Shown piece by piece: positions 6,120 to 11,213 of a stretch of 11,213 nt of DNA. The stretch is from an uncultured Thermoplasmata archaeon. Lineage in GTDB: Archaea > Thermoplasmatota > Thermoplasmata > Methanomassiliicoccales > Methanomethylophilaceae. The notes under the pieces were generated by a model, which made no database searches, was not told where the DNA came from, and worked only from the letters and a program-made list of their open reading frames with translations. Location: positions 1-11,213 of the forward strand of contig CAMNNR010000027.1 in assembly GCA_946545675.1 (NCBI GenBank), read 5' to 3'. A program made the position numbers and the translations under genes. Within the stretch, counting starts at the first letter, position 1, and each line of letters begins with the position of its first letter.

Positions 6120-6992
6120 ATGATAGTTATCGGTGGTTCCGCTTCCATGGACCTAGCCAAAGAACTGGCCGTGGTCCTTAACTGCACGTTTATACCCGCT
6201 ACTACGACCTCATTCCCTGACGGAGAATGCTACACCAGGATCGAGGTCGACTCCCTGGACGATGACGTCGTCATCGTGCAGAACACCTTCCCTGACACCA
6301 AGATCATCGAGACCTTCCTGCTGCAGGATGCCGCCAAGAAGCTCGGTGCGAAGTCCATCACCCTGGTCATCCCCTACTTCGGATATGCCAGGCAGGACAG
6401 GGTGTTCAAGGCGGGAGAACCGGAATCCGCGAACATCATGTGCAGGCACCTGGACATGTGCTGCGACCGCGTGATCACCATCGATATCCACAAGGAGGCC
6501 ACCCTCGACAATTTCACCTGTGCCCACAAGGACCTGAAGGCGGCCCCCGTCATCGCCGATTTCTTCAAGGACAAGGGCGTGGACATCATCCTCTCACCCG
6601 ATATCGGTGCCGCAGGACGTGCGGAATGTGTCGGAAAGTGCATGGGTCTCCCCCACGACCACCTTAACAAGACCCGTCTCTCCGGTACCGAGGTGCGCAT
6701 CCAGCCCGCCGAGGCCGACGTGAACGGGAAGAAGGTGCTCATCGTCGATGACATGATCGCCACCGGCGGAACCATCATCGCGGCGACCGCGGCTCTCAAG
6801 GAAGCGGGAGCGACCGAGGTATACGTCGCATGCACCCACGGACTCTTCATCAACAACGCACTGGAGAGGTTCAACGGAAGCCCCATCGATTCGGTCGTCT
6901 GCTGTAACACCCTCAACACCCCAGTGTCCCGTATCTCCGTGGCGGAACTCGTAGCCGAAGCGATCAAGGACGCATACGCCGGGAAGTGGTGA
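6120..6992 (+). CDS. prs: Ribose-phosphate pyrophosphokinase (PRPP synthetase)
   Basis: A 290-residue enzyme that transfers pyrophosphate from ATP to ribose 5-phosphate. The product PRPP feeds purine, pyrimidine, histidine and tryptophan synthesis. Motifs in order are FPDGE (32-36), PYFGYARQDRVF (85-96) at the ATP site, DIHKEATLDNF (122-132), and the PRPP-binding loop VLIVDDMIATGGTI (206-219). The length and truncated flexible-loop region fit the short archaeal class. The ATG at 6120 gives the canonical MIVIGGSAS start; the reading frame stays open upstream to 5871, but that part is antisense to the DUF357 gene. It leads a prs-proS-trmI unit with a one-base gap to proS. Purine genes purS-purL follow in the next unit. 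Confidence 0.95.
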   Translation: MIVIGGSASMDLAKELAVVLNCTFIPATTTSFPDGECYTRIEVDSLDDDVVIVQNTFPDTKIIETFLLQDAAKKLGAKSITLVIPYFGYARQDRVFKAGEPESANIMCRHLDMCCDRVITIDIHKEATLDNFTCAHKDLKAAPVIADFFKDKGVDIILSPDIGAAGRAECVGKCMGLPHDHLNKTRLSGTEVRIQPAEADVNGKKVLIVDDMIATGGTIIAATAALKEAGATEVYVACTHGLFINNALERFNGSPIDSVVCCNTLNTPVSRISVAELVAEAIKDAYAGKW

Positions 6993-6993
6993 G

Positions 6994-8400
6994 ATGCCAA
7001 CCAAGGAACAGGATTTCGGCGAATGGTACAACGAGACCGTCGACAAGGCACAGCTCTGCGACAAGAGGTACCCTATCAAGGGAATGAACGTCTGGACCCC
7101 CTACGGCTGGAAGATCATGTCGCAGATCGACTCCTTCCTCCGCCGCGAGATGGAGGCCACCGAGCACGACGAGGTCTGTTTCCCCCTTCTCATCCCCGAG
7201 AGCGAGTTCAAGAAGGAGAAGGACCACATCAAAGGATTCGACGAGGAGGTCTACTGGGTCACCCACGCAGGACTCAACCCCCTGGACATCCGTCTGGTCC
7301 TGAGGCCCACCTCCGAGACAGCCATGTACCCCATGTTCTCCCTCTGGGTCAGGTCCCACCAGGACCTTCCCCTGAAGGTCTTCCAGATCGTCAACACCTT
7401 TAGGTACGAGACCAAGCAGACCCGTGCCTTCATGAGGGTCAGGGAGATTCACTTCTTCGAGTCCCACACCTGTCACGTCGACAAGGAGGATGCGGAGAGG
7501 CAGGTCGCCCAGGATGTGGAGATCGTCGACGCGGTCTGCCGCGACATATGCATCCCCTATTCACTGCTCATCCGTACCGACTGGGACAAGTTCCCCGGAG
7601 CGTACTACACCGTCGGAATCGACACGGTCATGCCCAACGGAAGGACCCTGCAGATCGGTTCCGCCCACTACTACAGCACCAACTTCTCCAAGCCCTACAA
7701 TATCACCTACGAGACCGAGGAAGGGGAGCACGTATACGCCCACCAGACCACCCTCGGTATGACCGAGCGTCTCCTCGGAGCCGTCGTCGGTGTCCACGCT
7801 GACGATGTCGGCCTCAAGCTCCCTCCGGGAATCGCACCCATCCAGGTCGTCATCATCCCCATCTTCAAGAAGGACAACGCGGACCAGGTCCTCGCCGTGT
7901 GCAGGGATGTGGCAGCCCAGCTCAAGGCCGCAGGCGTCCGCACCAAGGTGGACGAACGCAACGACAGGCCCGGAAGCAAGTTCTTCGACTGGGAGATCAA
8001 GGGTGTTCCCCTCCGCTTCGAGATCGGAGGAAAGGACATCGAGAACGGAGTCGTCACCTTCGCCCGCAGGGATAACGGAGAGAAGGGAACCATCGCCCTG
8101 GATTCCGTCGCCGATGGCTCCAAGATGGTGCTTGACATGATCTCCCACGACATGCTGGAAGCGGCCAAGGCCAAACAACAGGGTTACATCAAGGAGATGA
8201 ACGACATGTCCGCCGATTCCATCCCAGAAGGACAGATAGTCAAAATCGGCTGGTGCGGCTGCGAGGAGTGCGGCCACAAGTTCGAGGACAAGTACGACAT
8301 CAAGATCCTCGGAACCCCCTACAGGCCCGAGGAATGGACCGGCAAGTGCATCGTCTGCGGAAAGGAAGCAAAACCTGCATACGCCGCACGCACCCTCTGA
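6994..8400 (+). CDS. proS: Prolyl-tRNA synthetase, archaeal/eukaryotic type with C-terminal zinc domain
   Basis: A 468-residue class II synthetase charging tRNA-Pro with proline in the cytoplasm. Motif 1 lies around MNVWTPYGWKIM (31-42). The proline-site loop is RPTSE (104-108). Motif 2 is FRYETKQTRAFMRVREIHFFE (136-156). Motif 3 includes GMTERLLGAVVGVH (255-268). The anticodon-binding domain follows at about 282-385. The C-terminal domain has cysteines at 421, 423, 426, 452 and 455, enough for a four-cysteine zinc site. There is no bacterial INS editing domain between motifs 2 and 3. The last residues are AARTL; in structurally studied archaeal-type enzymes the chain ends in an active-site tyrosine, which is absent here. 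A GGTGA ribosome binding site overlaps the prs stop codon, indicating tight coupling. Confidence 0.95.
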   Translation: MPTKEQDFGEWYNETVDKAQLCDKRYPIKGMNVWTPYGWKIMSQIDSFLRREMEATEHDEVCFPLLIPESEFKKEKDHIKGFDEEVYWVTHAGLNPLDIRLVLRPTSETAMYPMFSLWVRSHQDLPLKVFQIVNTFRYETKQTRAFMRVREIHFFESHTCHVDKEDAERQVAQDVEIVDAVCRDICIPYSLLIRTDWDKFPGAYYTVGIDTVMPNGRTLQIGSAHYYSTNFSKPYNITYETEEGEHVYAHQTTLGMTERLLGAVVGVHADDVGLKLPPGIAPIQVVIIPIFKKDNADQVLAVCRDVAAQLKAAGVRTKVDERNDRPGSKFFDWEIKGVPLRFEIGGKDIENGVVTFARRDNGEKGTIALDSVADGSKMVLDMISHDMLEAAKAKQQGYIKEMNDMSADSIPEGQIVKIGWCGCEECGHKFEDKYDIKILGTPYRPEEWTGKCIVCGKEAKPAYAARTL

Positions 8401-8417
8401 ATCCTCGGTGAAAGCAT

Positions 8418-9185
8418 ATGGCATTCCAGCAGGGGGAATCCCTCTACCTTCAGGGAGAGGATGGGAAAAGGTATTGGTTCAGATATGACCCAGGCATGAT
8501 AAAACTGGGCGGTATGGGAACCATCGACGGAAACAGGTTTGCCGGCCTGGAGGACGGCGATATGCTCGAGGTGGCCGGCAGGAGGTTCAATGTGTTCCGT
8601 CCCGGGGTCATCGAGATGATTTCATCTCTGGACAGGGGGGCACAGATCATCACCCCCAAGGACGCATGTGCCATCATCATGGAATGCGACGTCCACGCCG
8701 GTAGCAGGGTCGTCGAGGTCGGAGCGGGTTCTGGAGGTCTCACTACCGCACTTCTGCGTGCTGTCGCACCCAGCGGCCACGTGCACACAGTGGAACTGAA
8801 GGAGATGAATGCTGAGAAGGCCCTGAAGAATGTGAGCCGTGTCGGACTGGACAAATATTGGTCATATCAGATCGGAGATGCCAAGACCGTTGCCGTGGAT
8901 TTCGATGACGCCGACGTCATAACCACCGATATGCCAGACGTCGAAAATGCGCTCGACAATCTGGTCCCCCATCTGAGGAACGGGGGTCGTTTCTGTGCTT
9001 ACGTCCCCAACTGCAACCAGCTTGAGAATGCGGTGAGGGCCCTTCGCGACAAAGGGTTCACCGATGTCCGTTCGATGGAGATTCTTCGCCGCGGCATGGA
9101 TGTTCACCCCGGAGGAGTGCGCCCTTCCTTCGAGATGCTCGGACATACTGGTTACCTGACCTTCGCCCGCAAGAGGTCCTGTTAA
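8418..9185 (+). CDS. trmI: tRNA (adenine-N1)-methyltransferase, TrmI family (m1A57/58)
   Basis: A 255-residue Rossmann-fold methyltransferase that transfers methyl from SAM to N1 of adenine 58 (and in some archaea 57) in the tRNA T loop. The N-terminal part (1-75) is the small beta-rich TrmI domain. SAM motif I is VVEVGAGSGG (98-107), the acidic residue of motif II lies in TVELKE (124-129), and TDMPD (170-174) corresponds to the catalytic-site loop. VPNCNQLE (196-203) and the terminal RPSFEMLGHTGYLTFARK (235-252) are typical of the family. Length is normal. GGTGA at 8407-8411 is a good ribosome binding site for the ATG, 17 bp after the proS stop. The TAA stop sits inside an inverted repeat at the purS promoter. 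Confidence 0.92.
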   Translation: MAFQQGESLYLQGEDGKRYWFRYDPGMIKLGGMGTIDGNRFAGLEDGDMLEVAGRRFNVFRPGVIEMISSLDRGAQIITPKDACAIIMECDVHAGSRVVEVGAGSGGLTTALLRAVAPSGHVHTVELKEMNAEKALKNVSRVGLDKYWSYQIGDAKTVAVDFDDADVITTDMPDVENALDNLVPHLRNGGRFCAYVPNCNQLENAVRALRDKGFTDVRSMEILRRGMDVHPGGVRPSFEMLGHTGYLTFARKRSC

Positions 9186-9194
9186 ACGGTTTAA
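9182..9194. repeat. Inverted repeat overlapping purS TATA box
   Basis: TTAAAC and GTTTAA are perfect 6-bp arms around one central G. The repeat covers the trmI stop codon and the upstream edge of the purS TATA box, so a protein bound here would compete with TBP/TFB. Alternatively it could reflect the trmI 3' end. Confidence 0.55.
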
Positions 9195-9199
9195 TATAT
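9190..9199 (+). promoter_or_regulatory. TATA box for purS-purL
   Basis: TTTAATATAT centred about 25 bp before the ATG at 9220, as expected for a leaderless archaeal transcript. No ribosome binding site precedes that ATG. Confidence 0.68.
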
Positions 9200-9220
9200 C
9201 GCGTGCGTATGTGTACGCGA
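9199..9220. repeat. Inverted repeat at purS transcription/translation start
   Basis: TCGCGT (9199-9204) and ACGCGA (9215-9220) are perfect 6-bp arms 10 bp apart, lying between the TATA box and the purS ATG. The 16-bp centre-to-centre spacing suits a dimeric DNA-binding protein. An operator role is inferred. Confidence 0.5.
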
Positions 9221-9459
9221 TGACAGTAATCGATATCAGGATCGAGCTCAAGAAAGGGGTCGCTGACCCCGAAGGAACCAATACCAAGAAGACCCTCGAG
9301 TCTCTCGGTTTCAAAGGTATCCAGTCCGTCAAATCCGTGAAGATGTTCGAGGTCGAACTCGACATGCCGGAGAAAGAGGCAATCGCCGCCGGAGAGGAGT
9401 ATTGTAAGAAACTCCTTGCAAACCCCGTCGTCCAGAGTTACAAGGTTACCCTGAAGTGA
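9220..9459 (+). CDS. purS: Phosphoribosylformylglycinamidine synthase subunit PurS
   Basis: A 79-residue protein matching PurS, the small dimeric subunit that bridges PurL and the glutaminase PurQ in FGAM synthase, the fourth step of de novo purine synthesis. Recognisable parts are VIDIRIELKKGVADPEG (3-19), the TLESLGF segment (about 24-30), and VKMFEVELD (about 39-47). The end, PVVQSYKVTLK, is typical of the family. A GTG at 9211 in the same frame would add three residues (start, Tyr, Ala) and lies upstream of the expected transcription start, so ATG 9220 is preferred. purL begins four bases after the stop. No purQ lies between them or elsewhere in this window. Confidence 0.93.
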   Translation: MTVIDIRIELKKGVADPEGTNTKKTLESLGFKGIQSVKSVKMFEVELDMPEKEAIAAGEEYCKKLLANPVVQSYKVTLK

Positions 9460-9463
9460 TCGC

Positions 9464-11213
9464 ATGTCTGCCGAAGAGCGTATGGTCAAAAGGACCGCGC
9501 CCTACGACCTGTGCGACATCAGGATCAGGGACGCATCCGATAAGGAGCTGGAGGACATCTCCTCAGCTCTCAGTCTCGGTCTCTCATTGGATGAGATGAA
9601 GGCCGTCAGGGATTATTTCGTGAAGGAGGGCAGGGAAGCTACCGACGTGGAACTCCAGTCCCTTGGTCAGGCATGGTCCGAGCATTGCTGCTACAAGAGT
9701 TCCAAACCCGTCCTGAAGGAGTTCGTCTTCGGTATCGACCGTGAGGACGTCCTTTCCAGAGGAGATGCGGGATGCATGGTCTTCGACGACGATTACGCAT
9801 ACGCACTCAGGGTCGAGAGCCACAACCACCCATCCGCCATCGAACCCTACGGAGGTGCCGCCACCGGTATCGGCGGAATCGTAAGGGACGTCATCTGCAT
9901 GGGTGCACAGCCCATAGGATTGGCCGATCCCCTCTGCTTCGGTTACCCTGACAGGGAGGGCGAGATGCCCCAGGGTATCAAGCACCCCCGCTATCTGATG
10001 AGCGGTGTGGTCTCCGGTATCAGGGACTACGGAAACCGTATCGGAATCCCCACCATCACCGGCGGTTTCTTCTTCGATGAGAGTTACACCGGCAACTGTC
10101 TCGTCAACGTTTGCTGTCTGGGTATCGTCAAGAGGAAGGATCTGCTCAACAACTTCGCATCCGCCCCCGGCGAGATCATGATCCTCTTCGGAGGACGCAC
10201 CGGAAGGGACGGAATCCACGGAGTCAACTTCGCTTCCAAAGACATCACCGCCACCTCGGAGGACGACTCCAGGGGAGCTGTCCAGCTCGGGGACCCCATC
10301 ACCAAAGAACCTGTCATCCACGCATGTCTCGAGCTCGCGCAGAAGCACCTCGTCACCGGAATGAAGGATCTTGGAGGAGGAGGTCTCAGCTGCGTCGTCG
10401 GAGAGATGGCAATCGAGAAAGGCTGCGGAGCCGACGTGGACCTGGAGAAGGTCCCCCTGAAAGAGGCAGGACTCGCACCCTGGGAGATCTGGGTGTCCGA
10501 ATCCCAGGAGCGCATGATGTGTACCGTCAAGCCCGAGAACGTCGATAAGGTCATGGCAATCTTCGACCTCTGGGACATCATCGCCACTCCTGTCGCCAGG
10601 ACCACCGACACCGGTCACACCCGTCTGTTCTGGAACGGCGAGAAGATCTTCGATATGGATATCGAATTCCTCACCGGCGGACCCGTATACAACAGGCCTT
10701 ACGATATGCCCAAGGTGTCCTCCAAGGCTGACGAGAAGTTCCCCGAGCTTCCCGCCCTCAGCGAGGTGCTCCTCAAGCTCCTGTCCGACCCCAATGTGGC
10801 ATCGAAGGAATGGGCCATCAGGCAGTACGACCACGAGGTCCGTGCCAGCACCGTTCTGCGCCCCATAGTCGGAAAGCTCAACAAGGGTGGTCCCGGAGAC
10901 GCTTCCGTCCTCATGCCCGTGCCCGGTCGCTGGAAAGGACTGGCGGCCGCTGTGGGATGCAACCCCTGGTTCACCAAGGCCCACCCCTACAGGGGAGGAA
11001 TGGCCTCTCTCGACGAGGCGTACCGTAACGTGGTAGCCGTCGGTGCCAGGCCCAATGCGTTCACCGACTGTCTCAACTTCGGAAACCCCGAGAAGCCCGA
11101 GAGGCTCGGAGAGTTCAGGGAAGCCGTCCACGGAATCGGAGACTTCGCCAAGGAACTCAACATCCCCATACCCTCCGGAAACGTCAGTCTCTACAACGAG
11201 GCTCCCGGAGGAG
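9464..11213 (+). CDS. purL: Phosphoribosylformylglycinamidine synthase subunit PurL (3' end outside window)
   Basis: An open frame of 583 codons with no stop before the window ends; small PurL proteins run to roughly 700-750 residues, so about a fifth is missing. It makes FGAM from FGAR, ATP and ammonia delivered by PurQ. The catalytic-site histidine lies in AWSEHCCYKSSKP (70-82, His74). The long ESHNHPSAIEPYGGAATG stretch starting at 118 is the conserved nucleotide/metal region and continues to GAQP (147-150). LFGGRTGRDGIHG (241-253) and DLGGGGLS (302-309) follow. A second half begins with YDHEVRASTV (455-464). No glutaminase domain is seen in the part present, so this is the small-PurL type requiring PurS and PurQ. 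The ATG at 9464 follows GTGAT, a partial ribosome binding site overlapping the purS stop. Confidence 0.95.
   Translation, partial: MSAEERMVKRTAPYDLCDIRIRDASDKELEDISSALSLGLSLDEMKAVRDYFVKEGREATDVELQSLGQAWSEHCCYKSSKPVLKEFVFGIDREDVLSRGDAGCMVFDDDYAYALRVESHNHPSAIEPYGGAATGIGGIVRDVICMGAQPIGLADPLCFGYPDREGEMPQGIKHPRYLMSGVVSGIRDYGNRIGIPTITGGFFFDESYTGNCLVNVCCLGIVKRKDLLNNFASAPGEIMILFGGRTGRDGIHGVNFASKDITATSEDDSRGAVQLGDPITKEPVIHACLELAQKHLVTGMKDLGGGGLSCVVGEMAIEKGCGADVDLEKVPLKEAGLAPWEIWVSESQERMMCTVKPENVDKVMAIFDLWDIIATPVARTTDTGHTRLFWNGEKIFDMDIEFLTGGPVYNRPYDMPKVSSKADEKFPELPALSEVLLKLLSDPNVASKEWAIRQYDHEVRASTVLRPIVGKLNKGGPGDASVLMPVPGRWKGLAAAVGCNPWFTKAHPYRGGMASLDEAYRNVVAVGARPNAFTDCLNFGNPEKPERLGEFREAVHGIGDFAKELNIPIPSGNVSLYNEAPGG

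Noticed and set aside
7561..8424. A 287-codon minus-strand frame under proS
   Set aside because: Antisense shadow of the ProRS gene with no recognisable motif and no promoter.
9211..9219. GTG start for purS
   Set aside because: It lies upstream of the predicted transcription start and would add residues with no family support; ATG 9220 fits the TATA spacing.
9584..11131. A 515-codon minus-strand frame
   Set aside because: It is antisense to purL, whose motifs are unmistakable. Strong codon bias in GC-rich genes often leaves the opposite strand open. The product is Gly/Val/Asp-rich without a motif.
1..11213. Mobile element, CRISPR array, prophage or defence system
   Set aside because: No transposase, integrase, regularly spaced direct repeats or defence-gene families were seen. 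The gene content is core metabolism and information processing.

Overview
This looks like a chromosomal housekeeping segment from an archaeon. Gene content and promoters both say so: an archaeal GINS subunit, pantoate kinase (a CoA enzyme found only in archaea), a DUF357 protein, an archaeal/eukaryotic-type prolyl-tRNA synthetase with a C-terminal zinc domain, TrmI, short archaeal PRPP synthetase, and TATA boxes about 25-28 bp before the first start codons. The GC-rich coding sequence, gene mix and absence of TAG among 13 visible stop codons would suit a Thermoplasmatota methanogen of the Methanomassiliicoccales type. That placement is inference; nothing diagnostic of methanogenesis lies in the window.

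Layout: (1) 22-98, tRNA-Lys(CTT) on the minus strand. (2) 219-1459, a CBS-domain protein and a WalJ/YycJ-like metallo-beta-lactamase hydrolase in tandem. (3) 1456-2286/2307, a minus-strand GINS (Gins51/Gins15) gene whose stop codon interlocks with that of the hydrolase. (4) 2381-5730, a compact five-gene plus-strand unit: DUF167 protein, small Toprim protein, thymidylate kinase, CoaBC, pantoate kinase. (5) 5714-6007, a convergent DUF357 gene. (6) 6120-9185, prs-proS-trmI. (7) 9220 to the window end, purS and purL, the latter cut off after 583 codons.

The genes cover precursor supply and information processing. Prs makes the PRPP that feeds the purine pathway of PurS/PurL. Pantoate kinase and CoaBC are two CoA steps. 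Thymidylate kinase and GINS serve replication. ProRS, TrmI and tRNA-Lys serve translation. Packing is very tight: only two non-coding gaps exceed 100 bp (99-218 and 6008-6119), and no stretch over 300 bp lacks a gene. First genes of units have TATA boxes placed as for leaderless mRNAs, while several internal genes have GGTG/GGTGA-like ribosome binding sites.

I found no mobile element, CRISPR array, defence island or clearly new system. The points most worth a second look are inverted repeats at the prs and purS promoters, the long proline/glutamate-rich linker in GINS, the non-canonical ProRS C-terminus, a CoaC clamp without the bacterial cysteine, and the overlapping convergent gene ends.
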